From Psoroptes ovis (lineage: Eukaryota; Arthropoda; Arachnida; Sarcoptiformes; Psoroptidae), in the NCBI GenBank assembly GCA_002943765.1, contig PQWQ01000001.1:3135501-3199500 (forward strand): 64,000 nt of DNA, in the 5' to 3' direction. Shown here one piece after another: positions 23,799 through 37,239 of the stretch; within the stretch, counting starts at the first letter, position 1; every line of letters starts with the position of its first letter. Position numbers and translations under genes: made by a program. Under the pieces are notes generated by a model. It was not told the origin of the DNA, did not search any database, and worked only from the letters and a program-made list of their open reading frames with translations.

Positions 23799-25559
23799 TT
23801 ATAAACGTTCAAATGTTAATATTAATTCACAATGTTCAGTATGTGGAAATAAATCAACAGGTACAGCATTGACTGGATAAAATGGTAATTCATCGGTCGC
23901 TGATGTATACAGGCATAATTGTACAAAATTTCTTAAAGCATCACCTTGTGGTTTACAAGAAACATATACAAGTCGATCAATGAATGACATACTCTTTAAT
24001 GTACTGATAACTTTTGGATGTAATGCACGACGTGATGGATTTGCTATTGCTATTACTGGTTTTTTTATTAACGTTTCTGATAATAATTGTGGAAGTTCTT
24101 TTTCGATTGTACCACAAATGAATTCAATATTATTTGCACCATTTATTTCAGCATTTTTTCTTGCATCATTTATGGCTGATTCTGACGAATCGATTGCAAT
24201 AATTTTCTTGACTTGATCACTTAACAAAATAGACAATGTACCGGTACCACAACATAGATCTAATATGGTTGCATTTTTCGAGATATTCATTTCGGTGATG
24301 ATCGTACGATATAATATCTCAGCAGCCATTGTATTTACTTGAAAAAATGAACTTGGTGATATAACGGATTTTTTATTGAATAATCTTTCAATGATCGTTG
24401 ATTCACCAGCCAAATGATAATAAGGTTCATTTGTATGCGTTGATCGCGTGTGTCTTGTTGCATGAAAATATAATGAATGTAAACGAGGATCATCTGCGAA
24501 ATAAGCTTTGAACCTTTGCATTTCTTCTTTAAGAGCATTTTCATCGAAATTTTGTGGATGTAATATCGCAGTTAGCATGTGTTCATCATTACGATTTGAA
24601 CGAATATGAACACGACGCCAATGACCACCTTCACCATAATTTTGACAGATTTCTAGCGGTGAAACATCACGAAGGTATTGCTGAAATTTTTTTGCTAAAT
24701 CAATATGACTTTGTTTTGATATTTTTAAATGATCCGGCTCAACACATATTACACGGTCATGTTTTGATGGTTGACCAATGAAAAATCCTACTGTTTTCGG
24801 ATTACCATCGATACCTGGCCAAATACTGAATTCATCTTTATTACGATAATGTTCAGTCAATGGTGATGGTTTAACGTCTTCCAATAGACAAGGCATATTA
24901 TTACTACCGATACGTATTGTTTTATTTAAATGACGTAGCTTTGAACCAAAAGATTTCAATATGTCTTTCATGGCATATAATTTACGTTTTAATTGTTGTT
25001 CATATGGAATTTTATGCAATGGCATTACAATATCATTCAAAATGTCAAAACGATTTTCTTCATTAATCGTATATGGCAATGGTATTAATGCTTTTTTCAT
25101 TTTTTTCATTCCATCATTATTATTGTCACTATCAAACCATCTTAGTGAATTATTTGAATGTTTCTTTTTATGTTTATAATGTTTTTGATCATCATATTCT
25201 TCATAATCATCATCATATAATGCATTAACAAATTTACTTTGTTTTTGTTGTTGTTTTTGTTTTCCAAAATCGTCTTTAAATAATTGTTTAAATGTTTTTG
25301 GTTTTTGTTGTCGATTCACCACTGATTTGTGATCGTGTTTATAATCATCATCAAAATCAAAATCATGATCCAAATATTTTTCATTATCAATAGCAGCGAA
25401 TGACTGTTGACCATTATTGCTGTTAATGATCTTTAGTGAATGCTTGGTTTTTTGAAATCGATGATTACGTAATGTACGATTTAATTGTACAATAATACAT
25501 GTTGAAGAAGTCTTATTAATCAGAATTTTTTTTGAAATAAAATTTAAACTTTTAAACAT
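23799..25559 (-). CDS. TRMT2B: tRNA (uracil-5-)-methyltransferase, mitochondrial TRMT2B type, 586 aa
   Basis: An SAM-dependent RNA m5U methyltransferase of the TrmA/RumA-TRMT2 family. Single-exon ORF with an ATG start. The first 45 residues are Lys/Arg/Ser/Asn-rich without acids (MFKSLNFISKKILINK...), like a mitochondrial targeting peptide. Residues about 50-170 are a charged low-complexity insert, which explains the length over human TRMT2B (about 500 aa). Catalytic features: FFQVNT near 403; SAM-binding loop DLCCGTGTLS near 434-443; a variant DPPRxGL motif reading NPSRRAL; catalytic Cys535 in YVSCKP; and the catalytic-base region HCELILTFER with Glu578. The reading SCK with VDLFPHTEHCEL is closer to TRMT2B than to TRMT2A, which has SCN. 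Family members make m5U54 in tRNA, and the mitochondrial one also modifies small-subunit rRNA. The gene stands alone between gene-poor stretches. Confidence 0.9.
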   Translation of the reverse strand: MFKSLNFISKKILINKTSSTCIIVQLNRTLRNHRFQKTKHSLKIINSNNGQQSFAAIDNEKYLDHDFDFDDDYKHDHKSVVNRQQKPKTFKQLFKDDFGKQKQQQKQSKFVNALYDDDYEEYDDQKHYKHKKKHSNNSLRWFDSDNNNDGMKKMKKALIPLPYTINEENRFDILNDIVMPLHKIPYEQQLKRKLYAMKDILKSFGSKLRHLNKTIRIGSNNMPCLLEDVKPSPLTEHYRNKDEFSIWPGIDGNPKTVGFFIGQPSKHDRVICVEPDHLKISKQSHIDLAKKFQQYLRDVSPLEICQNYGEGGHWRRVHIRSNRNDEHMLTAILHPQNFDENALKEEMQRFKAYFADDPRLHSLYFHATRHTRSTHTNEPYYHLAGESTIIERLFNKKSVISPSSFFQVNTMAAEILYRTIITEMNISKNATILDLCCGTGTLSILLSDQVKKIIAIDSSESAINDARKNAEINGANNIEFICGTIEKELPQLLSETLIKKPVIAIANPSRRALHPKVISTLKSMSFIDRLVYVSCKPQGDALRNFVQLCLYTSATDELPFYPVNAVPVDLFPHTEHCELILTFERL

Positions 25560-28500
25560 GATTTTTAAATTTGAAACTTAAAATTGACACAAAATCATAA
25601 AAACATGTGATTATTAGTGTTAGATTTCGACACCGGCTGGCGTCAAAAGCGCGAAATTCAAATTTTAAATCAAGAAAAAATCAAAAATTTTTTGAATCTG
25701 AAAATGCAGATTCATATTCAATTTTCGCGCATGAATCAAATCGCGATTCCCAATTTTATTATTTTCACATTTAATTCAATTCAAATCAAATGATACAAGG
25801 AATGAAATTCAGTTAAACGACTGTTATTCTTGTGTATGTCGACGAAAAAAAAAAATTCACAAAAATGCCAGCAATTTCTTGCTATAAATGCTTCTACTTT
25901 TTATTTTCCTTGTTGTTGTCTACCAAAGAATCCATAAACAAATCTTTCAAAACAACAAAATTCTTTGATCAAAAAATTTTCGTTTTTTCGTCATTTGAAA
26001 ATCTCATTGTCGTTAACAGCAGTTAGAAAAGAAAAAAAGAAGAAAAATTCAATTCAATTCAATCCAAAAATTTTTATTTTTTGATCATTCGAACAAACAA
26101 ATAAATAAACCAATTTAATAACAGGCAATCACAATATCATTCATTCAAAATTCATACATCTTCACGCAAACACATTTGTTCATTGCATTCATTCATTCTA
26201 CTACGAATTAACCAAATGAAACCAATGAAAAATGAAAATAAATTTAGCAGAAATCAAGCTTAGTACACATACACACCCATCGCATACATTAGTGCATAAT
26301 CTTGAAAAATTTTAACGAAAAGAATATATAATCAAAAATTACAGAATTCATATCCATGCAGAATAATGCACACACGCACAAAATGCATAAATACCAAGAA
26401 TATTCTTAAGTGTTTTTTAGTTCCATTGTAATTTACATATTCTTTTCATCATCATCGACATCGACATCATCGTAATCATCATCATGATATCTTAGCATCA
26501 TTATAAACATCAACAACCAAGACACACACACATCATTTGACAATGTTATTATTTTTTATTATTTCATATTTTATTTTTTTTTTAACAGAAGAAAATGAAA
26601 TGAGAATATTTCAAATGACGAAATAAAAATAACTAAGCAAAGAATCTACGATGATGTCGATGTCAGTGTTGTGCTTTAGAATATATATTTGATTGATCTG
26701 TATGACAATAAAAAACAAAAAACAAGATGAAATTTAACCATCACAAACACATTTGCCAGTCGCCATATGCCATTGTGATTGTTCATATCCATTAATTCAA
26801 CTAAAAAAAAAAAAAAAACAGTCAACCGACCAATCAACCAAGAATATGATACAATCAACTTGAAATAAATGATAATAATAAATTAACAAAGAATAAATTA
26901 TATATTTTCTTATTATTATTGTTATTATTTTGTTTTCAAATGTGTTATTATTATTTTCTATTCTGATCTGATATTATATAATTATTATTTTTTATTAATG
27001 TTGAACAATTCCTTTATTTTTTACTACCAATTGTTATTATCATTGATATTATCATTATAATCATCGTTATAGCTTTTATGAACATTTTTAATTTCAAAAA
27101 AAATATATGAAGATTTTATGATAATCAATAGATATACTTTTGATATAAAAAAAAGTTATAAATATTCATGGATTGATGAATTTATTCATTCATTCATTTT
27201 TTTTACTGAATTCAAAATTTATTTTTCCATAAAAAAAATTGAATGATCAATCATCATAATCAATATATATTATAATTCAATATTTTTACATGAAAAAATG
27301 TGAACAATTATTTTTTGATATAAAAAATATATGAAATAAAATAATCTACGAAATAATCAAATGAATATTGGAGTAAATTTATTATTATTTTTTCATAATT
27401 ACAATTTGGAAATATTCCTCTTATTATTAATTTAAAAAATTATTCTTTGAAACGAAATTATTTATTCAAATTATCATAATTATTATTTAATTGTAATTAT
27501 TCACATTATTTTTCATTAATTAATATTATAATTATCAATTTTTCCATTCTTCTAAAATTTTAATCATGTTTACGTATGAAAAAAAATTGTATCTAAGTTT
27601 GTTATATGAGAAACAAGAATTTATTTGACATCATCATTAAACATAATGATAATGATAATCATCATCGTTAATTTCGTTGTGTGTCGTCATTCTCATCCAT
27701 TCTTTCCATTCGTTTATTTTATTTTATTTTTTTTGAGAAAAAAATGTATATTTTATGGAAGAATTCTCTATTTATTTCATTTCATTCAGCTATCAAAGAA
27801 AAATGAAATGAACGAATGAATGAAAAATGAAAAACAACCCGAAAATATCAACGAAAAAATTTTAACTGTCAATGTCAATGTTATTTCAAATGTTTGAAAT
27901 GTTAATGAAACGTAAACTAAACATTTTGTTCATATATAAATGTGTGTGCTGCAGTTTTGTATGTGTTTGATGTAAGTGAATATTTTTCTTCAAAGAATTT
28001 TGAATGATGAAAATAAATGATGATAATAATAATAACGATAATCATGAATTAAATATGAAAATGAATGAACAATTTTTTTTCTGTTCATTTTTTCTATCCA
28101 TGAATTCAAAAGATCCTCAGTGAACTTCAACAACGATGATTTCAAGCGTATGAATTCAATGAATTTCTAAAATATATATGAATAAGTTATGAATTCTAAT
28201 GATTTCTTCTATATTTCAAGGTTTGTATGTTTTGAAAAAATATTGTCAATTATTATTAATATTTGAAATGAAATGAAATAAAAATATGTATTAGATATGA
28301 GATTGAATTTTGATATAAGGAGATATAAGATATAGTATTCAAGTAGAAATTGATATTGAAAAACATAAATATTTCTTTTTCGAACATGTTGTCAATGAAT
28401 TTCATTTTGTCAAGTTGTTTTTAATATTGAAAATACATGAATTTGAATGAATAAATTAATGATACCGCCGACTGAATGATGGCCTATCATTCACTTTTTA

Positions 28501-29964
28501 TTATTATTATTCTGAGGATATTATAATCGTTGATGTGAAGATGGTTTGTTGGCGATTGATGACGAAAACAATGGCAACGATTGCATTGCAATATTTTAGA
28601 CATACTTCGTTTTTCGTCAATGTTTTTCAAGTTTGAAATTGAGAGTAAAAAATTTGAAAGATCTTCAAATAGTTATTGAAATGCAGTCCAAGTGTTTCGT
28701 CAGAATTTTCAAAATTTTTCCTTGTTTTAAAATTATTTCTTTTCCAAAATATCATCATTTATCCTGCAAAAAATATATTGTCGTTTGTAATTTCATAAAA
28801 TGAAGATTCAATTATTATAAATTAATTATTTATATGAAAATATTCGATTATATTGAAATAGATTGAATGTAAGTTCATTTCAGGTAAAAATTTACTAATT
28901 AAATAATTGATTGAATAATTTATTTCAATTTGAAAGATTGCTAAGATTGAAATCAATCAAAATTTCCATCATCAATATTAATTCAATGATATTATTTCAT
29001 TTTTCGGGTAATCTTATTCGATAGAAAATTGAATTTTCATCAAATTGCTTTCAATTTGATTGGGAATCCAAAATATTCCGAAATGTTTTCCGTTGGATTT
29101 TTGTTAAATAAATTTATTCTTAGTCAAATATTTCTTCTGAATTTCTTTCCAACTTCCAACTCTCAATCATTTTTTTAGATTTCATTTCATTTTCCATTTC
29201 CACAGAACACATATTTTTTGATTGTAGATATTTATTTTTTGTCAATTATTTTTACAATTATAATTATAATTATATTTTCATTATTATTACTTTCACATTT
29301 TTCAACTGTAAAACTCAACTAAATTCAGTGCAAAATATACAGCACATGTGTTCTTCAATGATATTTTGATTCATTTCATTCTGCTTTCTGGTTTTTCTCT
29401 TGGTATTTTTCTCATATATGTGTTTCGCATATGTACGAATACTACCGAGCATACACATTCAATTCGATTTCTCATATATTTCTCAATTTGGTACAATTGA
29501 ATATATTTGAATGGAAATGAAAATGAAAAAAAAATTTACTTTTCATTTTGGCATTTTGGTTAGTAACGAGCATTCGCAGTGAAGACAAATTTAAAATTGG
29601 TATTTTGTATTTTTTGTTGAAAATATAGCAAAGATTTTCATGAAAAATTTCTATGAATTTGTTCAAGTATTCTCTCAATTATATATGTGAATTCATATAT
29701 ACACAAATCATCATCATCCACATTGGTTGTTGTCATATATTTTTATTCTTATTTTTATTTTATTTTATTTTTGGTCAGGTCTACCATCATCCATCCATCC
29801 ATCGATGATGTCGATGATTATGGCCAAAAGAAAGAAGGTGGCCATGAAAATCGAAATTCTGAGAACAAATGAAAGAAATTGAAATATAAAATAAAAAGGA
29901 AAAAAAATAATATTAAATCTGTCAGATGAATTGAAATGAAATGAATTGAATTGAATCGAAATGA

Positions 29965-29986
29965 ATGGATGGATGGATGGATGGAT
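29965..29986. repeat. (ATGG)n microsatellite
   Basis: Five tandem ATGG units in non-coding DNA. A CATCC run at about 29,787-29,801 is its near-complement. Confidence 0.8.
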
Positions 29987-30497
29987 TTTAATTTCAATGA
30001 TAATAATAATAATAACTTGGCCATTTACTTGGAATAACGAAAATGAATTTTCGTAATAAAAAATCTAAAAAATATATCTAAATTAGACTTAGAACTAAAT
30101 CACAGTAAAAGTATGAAACATTGAATACCCTTGTTGCTGTGCACTTCTTCATTTCTTCTCCATCGTCATCCTGGCTGTTCAATTTCTTCTTGTTCAGTGC
30201 ATTTGTGCATTGTTATTTGTTTTATTTATTTATTTTCATGTACAATATCCGTACATAATTTTCATAATTCCTGTTTCGTTTTTAGTAGTTCGGTATTTGT
30301 ATTGGATTTTTCTTTTCGGTTCAATCTGTTTTGATTGATGAGTGTTTAACATTAACGAAATTTTCATCGATCAATGAAGCAAAATTTCATGATCAAAATT
30401 TACAAAAAAAGAAAAAAAAGACAATCAATTAATTGAAATGACTAACAAATATTTTAAATTTAAAAGAGTTTGTAGCTATTTTGCTTGGATTATTGGA

Positions 30498-30515
30498 GTG
30501 TGTGTGTGTGTGTGT
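30498..30515. repeat. (GT)n microsatellite
   Basis: Nine GT units in non-coding DNA. Confidence 0.8.
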
Positions 30516-32545
30516 TTGATACTTTGGTTGTTTGTATTTTCATTCCATTTTTCATTCATCAATAATTGTAATAATAATGATCAATCGATGTTTTAATTAG
30601 GAAATTATCAATCAATCATAATGAATTCATAATTCGTAATTCATAATGAATGGAAAACTTTTTTTTCAATTCAAAAACATCGAAATAAAATAATTTCCGT
30701 TGATATTTTTTCTATTTTAATTTTTTCATTATGATTTATTTATTCATCTATATATTTATTCATATTGATTTGTGGATCAATATTCACGCATATATTTTCC
30801 AGTATATAAGTTGTTAATATTCATGAATTTTAATCAAATTAGATTGAAATTGAATAACAATTTAATAATATAATGATGATAAAAAATGAAAACGAAAATA
30901 GAATTCACAACTTTGCCATATTTTTGTTTATTTTATGTCAAAATGTCAGCACAGCCATCAGGTACACACACATTGTACGTTTATTTTACTTTCATTTTAA
31001 TAGAATAATAAATGAATTTTTATTCAATTTAATTCAATTTGTTTCATTGATTTTATCATCGATCTATTTTAATCAATTTTTTTCATGAATTTTTTTTAAC
31101 AATACTAATGATGATTGATATGTTTTTTGACATTTTTTTTCTTCGCCATTTCATTCAAAAATAATTGACATGATGCTAAGAAATTTAGCATAACTCTTGC
31201 ATAAAGTTTATATGAACAGCTAAGAATTTTTTTTCTTTTAATTTATACCGTTTCTCTTTCATCTGAGAAAAAAAGGAAAACTTCAATCAATTACTTCACT
31301 TAAACAGAGAAAAAAACATTAATTCATTTCGTAGTCAAAGAGTTCAATCACCTTACTTTGTTTTCTTAAAAATGTTCTGCAAATGGTTCGTGTCTTCTTG
31401 GTGTATTTGTATGAATGATTCGTTTATTTATTCATTCATTCAATTTTTTTATTGCCATTTTTTGCTTATTTTTTTCTCAAAAAAATTTCAACAACGAATG
31501 AATAATTCTTCAAATCTATTTTTGCATAATTTTTCTAAATTGTCATCAAATACTTATTCACAATTCGTCAACCATCAATTTCAATCAACTAAATTGTCAC
31601 TAGATTATTCAACCATTCGAAGATGGAAATAAATCAAAGTACATCAAACTCAAACATTTCATTTCTGGTTGATTTAAAAAACAAATCAAGAGATGAATGT
31701 TTCAAAAAGCTAAAGCGTAAAGAAAATATTTTTGAAAACAAACGATTGGATTTCAATTTTTGAAATTTTTTTTTCAAATATACAAAGTTTCAACCACAAA
31801 TAAAAACAAACAAAAGCATTGAATTTCGACCGATTTTGAAAATGTTTTTGGATAAAAAATAAAATAATCAATGATAATCAATCATATGCGACCAAATAAA
31901 TCGATGTACAATTTATAATTTTCGAAAATGGATAGACAAAAATAAAAAAAAATTTCTATATTCCAAAATATTTTAATTCAACAATATTTCATGTTTAAAT
32001 TTCAAGACCATAAACATTGAATTTGACAATCAAAAACAAGAAATTTCCAAATATTTCTCACACACAAACCAATGAGAAACAAACACGCAGATAGAAACAC
32101 ACAGAAAATTATCAACGCAGATAATTTTAGGATGTGAATTGTGTACAATGGGTTGGCAATGTGGTAGCACAATCTCATAGCATCTTCTCAAGCTACGTGA
32201 AGATGATTGCATTTTTAAAATCAATTTTCGCTTGAAACTGCTGAGATATTATGTGTTCATGATCAAGTCATATTAATGATGCAAATATTTGATTAATAAC
32301 AATCAAATCTTGATACTGGTATTTTCGTATTTTACCACTTAATCGTCGCATACAAAGGTCATCGCAAACAATCGAAAGACATCGAAATCGAAATTATTGA
32401 GATACATTCAAAGCTAAAATCAACGTGATTTTTCTATGTTTCGCTTGAAATTCATTTGTTCATATTTGGACAAATTATCGATACGATTGCGATTTTATCA
32501 CATAATTATCGCATTCGGTACGAGCATAGCGATGTATTGTAAACG

Positions 32546-34193
32546 CAGGGCCGGTCCGACGCGGGTGCGAAAGTGTGCGAGGCACGCAGGCGGAAGGCGC
32601 TCACGACCAGAAAAGGGCGCCTAGGTTTCAAAATTAAAATCAGGAATGATTCTTTTCCAATTAATTCTATTATTTTGAAAGAAAATGAAGGGTCTCATAA
32701 TAAATTTTCTGTAGTTATTAACCTTAGCACTCTAGGCAGTTACAGCGCAAGCGAGCCAGTAGCTCGACAATTTTCACTTTCATGTCAAATGATCATGCAA
32801 AATTGTGGCTGAGGGGCGCCTATAGAGTTACTGCATCACATCTTGTGGTGAGTGAGACTCAGCGCTCGAGTGCAAAGAGTTAATTTTATTGTGAATTTTT
32901 ATTGAGCCTGTGAGAAATCTCCCTGTGTAGCATAAGCTTTCCCGAAAAAAACTTACTGACAATTTTTTTTAATTAACATTTTTTGCCAAGCAAATTTTAC
33001 ATGCTTTGTCCAAGGCGCTAAGAGCGATTTTTTGAGATGCGCTTAGCGTATCTTCATCAAACCAGCATAAATAAATAGCGCAGACTTAAAATTGATCATT
33101 ATTCCACTTTTTCGATCTGATAATTTTAGGCTATTACTCCCCTCTGGAAATATGAAAATTTTAAAGTATTATTGTCTTTTTTTCCAACTCATTCAATCAT
33201 TTAATAGGGATTTTCATTTTAGAAATTCATTAGGGTTTTTAGCTAATCCAATTTTAAAATTTTGTCACGTGAGAGCCTACTGGTCACTGGTGACCATCGC
33301 GGCAGATAACGTGTACAGCATCAACGACTTTTGAGTACAAAATCGTACCACGAAAAAGAAGTCTGATTCCGAATTTATTTTTGCAATTTTAGAGTTAATT
33401 AATTGATAATAAATCTTCATTGACATAGGATAATTAAATAAAATTTTCTAAATATTTCATTAAACATATTTGAATAAATTGAATTAGGTATAATTTGATG
33501 TCAATCCATGTTGGTCAGAGCGGTGAAAATAAATTAATTTGTCTCATTTGCATAGTATTGACACGTTGGCTACCATGGGGGTCGACGGTGACCGGCAGGC
33601 TGCCACGTGAAAAAATTATAAAATTATCTTGGATGAAAATTCTGATGAATTTTTAGAATGAAAATCATTACAAAATGACTGAATAGATATGAAAAATGAA
33701 TCAAAATTAGAATTAAGAATTTTTATCTTTTCAAAGGACAGTTATAGCTAAAAATAACCCTTTCTGAGAAAAATAGATAAATGATCATTTTCAAGTCTCC
33801 GCTATTCATTTACGCTAGTTCAGTCATTCTCAACCTTTTTTTCTCTGCGGCACACTGAAAAAAGGAAAAGCCTTCATTTCCAAAATCTTGCGGCACACCA
33901 AGTAAAGGAATGAGTTGGATTTCCAAAATTTGGCCGCACACTTTTGAAATCTGGCGGAACACTGGTTGGTAATGACGGCGCTAGTTTTATGAAGATACGT
34001 TGAGCGCATCTCAAGATATCCATCTGGGCGCCAACGTGCAGCCACGAAAAATGCGTTGGGCAGCCAACGTGTCAATGCGCAACTGACGTATGCTGGGGTC
34101 TTACCCAATGGCTTACCCAATTGGGGTAACAAAATATGCTGGGGCGCCGGCTGATTTTCGCACGCACCCAAAAAAAACCTCGGACCGGCCCTG
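32546..34193. mobile_element. hAT-like non-autonomous element with fold-back arms (1.65 kb)
   Basis: Begins CAGGGCCGGTCCGA and ends with near-complementary CGGACCGGCCCTG. It is bounded on both sides by the 8-bp repeat TGTAAACG (32,538-32,545 and 34,194-34,201). CAGGGCCGG termini with 8-bp duplications are typical of hAT transposons. The interior is clearly GC-richer than the host sequence. It holds degraded inverted segments: 33,033-33,065 pairs with 33,986-34,019, and 33,264-33,312 pairs with 33,563-33,611. Its original form was therefore partly palindromic. A second, smaller MITE is inserted at 33,821-33,978. I recognise no transposase; the open frames inside are short. It is probably mobilised in trans, or is a dead copy. 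Confidence 0.88.
33821..33978. mobile_element. hAT-type MITE, copy 2, nested and inverted (158 bp)
   Basis: Same family as the 8,065-8,251 copy, in reverse orientation. It starts CAGTCATTCTCAACC, carries the GCGGCACAC blocks in complement, and ends with a mutated inverted repeat (GGTTGGTAATGACGG). The 8-bp direct repeat CGCTAGTT flanks it (33,813-33,820 and 33,979-33,986). It lies inside the larger 32,546-34,193 element, so it inserted later. Confidence 0.9.
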
Positions 34194-34201
34194 TGTAAAC
34201 G

Positions 34202-37200
34202 CATTAGTAATAAATGCATGATGAATCGAATGCGATTATCATCATGATCATAACAGCATATACCACCGAAAAACAGTACACTTGTATATCACATATTTAT
34301 TCAGTGAATAAATTGTTATCATTTCGAAAAATCAGTTTGTTTTGTCTGTCACATATGCATACCATACACATGTTCAAAATTCATATTCTCAACAATAAGT
34401 TTGCCTCTTCTATTCCTCTATTATATTTTATTCTAACCATTATCATCATCCTCCCATAATTTATATATGTGAAAATGAAATGAAATGATTGAAAATGATA
34501 TGAAGAATACAGAAGAATGATATGATATGATATGATCATTTTTAAATAATAATAATCATAAGTAAATATGGTCGAATTTTGAATTTTTTCATTCATTTTT
34601 GCTTGATATTTTCGATTTTTTCGGCTGTCTGCTTTCATATCATTTTTCGTTTCGAAAAAAACATATAAATTTACATCTGTATTCGTTATTCACATTGAAA
34701 TTCATATTTTTTTGCTTTTGCAAATGTATTTGTTGTTTGCGATTGATTGTTGAATGATGGTGGTTTGATGATGTGTTTGTGTTTGATGTATGTGTGTGTT
34801 AGCTGTTTGCTGTTTGTAAGTGTTGCTGATGCCGAATATATGTGTGTTGAACAACATCGACAGCAATTTTCAAATATTTTTCAGAATCATTGATATAAAT
34901 TGAAATTTCAATTCAATAATAATTGAATTCAATATTTTCTATTTTTAATTTCAGTATTTTTGGTCATTTTCATTTTTTTTCATTTTTGATTGATAATCTT
35001 GTGATCGATTTATTGATTGATTTTTTTTTCAAATGTTCGACGTGTTTGAATCCAAAATAAATTAATTCAATCAATCAACAAGTTTTTCAATTGAAAAAAT
35101 TTCGAAAAAAATTCAATCAATTTAAATGATTCATTTCCAATCAACATTGCCAGCAATAATTTTCAATTAAATAATTCAAATTCAATACGATTCAATATTT
35201 TTTATATAAAAAAAATCTATTCAAATTTTATCAAAATCTAATCATTTATTTTTTCAACTAAAATACCCAAAAAATTCAAAATATCAAAATCAATATTTAT
35301 CCAAAAAATTTATCCTTATTCAAAATAAAAGGCAAAAATCATCAAATCAATAGAATCGATCAAGCTTTTAAATATCAATAATTTCAATATTTCAAATAAC
35401 AAACTAAAATCGTAAGTATTTTATATTCCTGAAATTTCCATGGGTCGAAGAGTAAAAAAAATGAAATTCATAATATCCAATATAATCAAATAATATTGAT
35501 TTTGATTGATTGATTGATCGAAAGGATATAATTTATTATATTCCTTTATCTTTTTGGCCAAAATTATTGATCTTTTATCGTGTGTGTTTTATCTGAAATC
35601 GATCAAGAATTCCTATCAAAATCCATTCTGATCGATTCTTTTTCAAAGGCATTTTTGATGAAAATCTTAGAAATCGATTCAATAATTCATTATGCAAACA
35701 AACACACGAAAACGAAAACTTATGGTTGTTTTTGTTTATTTTTCATTATTTTTTCTAAGATTTTTGTTTTCATTTCAAGTTCGATTTAACTCAAATTCAA
35801 ATTTACTAAAAAAGAATAAATAAACTCAGAAATGTAATCCCAATTAAAAATTCAATTTCAAGATTACGAATCTCCAGATGTGTGCGTGCGTGTGTACGTG
35901 AACGTTATTCATTCAAATAACTCAAATTCAAACGATTATTTAAATGAATGAATTGAATTTCTGAAATAAACTTTGAATTTTCGCGAAGAATTTATTAAGA
36001 TTCTAATTCAAATTCAAATCAATTCAAAAACGATTGATGGGTTTTGAATTATTCTCAAATTCATTCATTCATTGAAAAGCATCGAATCGAATCGATTCGA
36101 TTGATCACTTGAATCATCTTACTTGAATTACTTGATTTAGGTTTTTTTCGCCTTTGCGAGGAAAAGTTTTGGTTTCAATGCAATATCCAAGATTTCATTT
36201 CTTTCTTTTATCTTTCTCTCAATATTTTCAATACAATCTTATCATATAAATTCATACGAGAAAAAAAGTAAATTAACAAAATTTTACCCTTGACACTATT
36301 CAGTGAAAAGCGAAAAAAAAATTGTAACATATTATCATATCTTTTTCTTCGATAATGATTATTATTTGTATATTTATTAACTTCCACTGGACTTTTTTTT
36401 CCATTTTCTATTTTGAATATGATAAATTATCCATTCATTCGATGATTCAGGTTTGAATTTGTATTTTTAGAATAATCAAGATAATTTGACGAAAAATAAA
36501 AAAATCAGGTTTCTCTTTACACAATTCTTTAAAATTTGAAATTTATGAAATGATTAGTTTATTTCGGTATTTGCCACTTTGTAAGAAATGTAAAAATGTT
36601 TGAAAATGAAAAAATTCATCTTTGAATGATTTTTCTCCGATTTTGAAAATGTTCATCTTCAATCAATCGACATTTATTAATTTATTCATTCATTCATTCA
36701 TCTAAAATACTAAATAATTGAGAAAAAAAATCATAATAATAACATGACTTATCTAATAAAGCCAAAAGCAAAATAACGATTGTAAGTGAATGAATGAATG
36801 AATAGATGGTGAACAACATTACACATTCCATACATATTATAAATTATAGATTTTGCGAAAAAAAACACAATCGATGATAATAATAATAATAATAATTTCG
36901 ATTCTACTGAAAATCCAATTTTTCATCATGTATTTTTTCAATACTAATGCCCACATAAACACATATTATTAAGTCAATTATAATAATTCATTGTGATAAT
37001 AATAATAATAATGGCTTTTTCTTTTCCTTATTTTTTTCTTATTCGATTATAATTCAAGGTTTTTTGCTTTCTTCTTCAATATTCTAATTCCACAATCAGC
37101 TTTATCTGTTGGATGAATTGCTAATAATGTTTGGAAATAATTTTTAAATGCCAAGAAGAATCTAAAGATATTTGAAAATAATCTAATATATATAATATTG

Positions 37201-37239
37201 TGGTAGTAAACGAAACAGTTATCGAATATTTTTGAAATT
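34202..37239. other. Non-coding region upstream of the MCT-like transporter
   Basis: About 3 kb of AT-rich sequence with ATA/AAT and CATT repeats, containing no supported gene. The part nearest 37,240 must include the transporter's 5' UTR or promoter. I could not place a transcription start or exclude a non-coding first exon. Confidence 0.5.
36876..36896. repeat. (ATA)n microsatellite
   Basis: Seven tandem ATA units. A similar shorter run lies near 36,998-37,012. Confidence 0.8.

Larger units (their letters stand above)
25560..32537. other. Gene-poor AT-rich region
   Basis: About 7 kb. The first 200 bp next to the TRMT2B start are relatively GC-rich (around 25,625-25,670) and probably hold its promoter. 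The rest is low-complexity AT-rich DNA with microsatellites (GGAT at 29,965-29,986; GT at 30,498-30,515). No gene is supported; frames of 60-86 codons have no domain. Confidence 0.55.

Noticed and set aside
33830..34219. 129-codon minus-strand frame across the hAT element
   Set aside because: It spans the nested MITE, its duplication and the element's inverted end, so it is a chance frame over GC-rich repeats.
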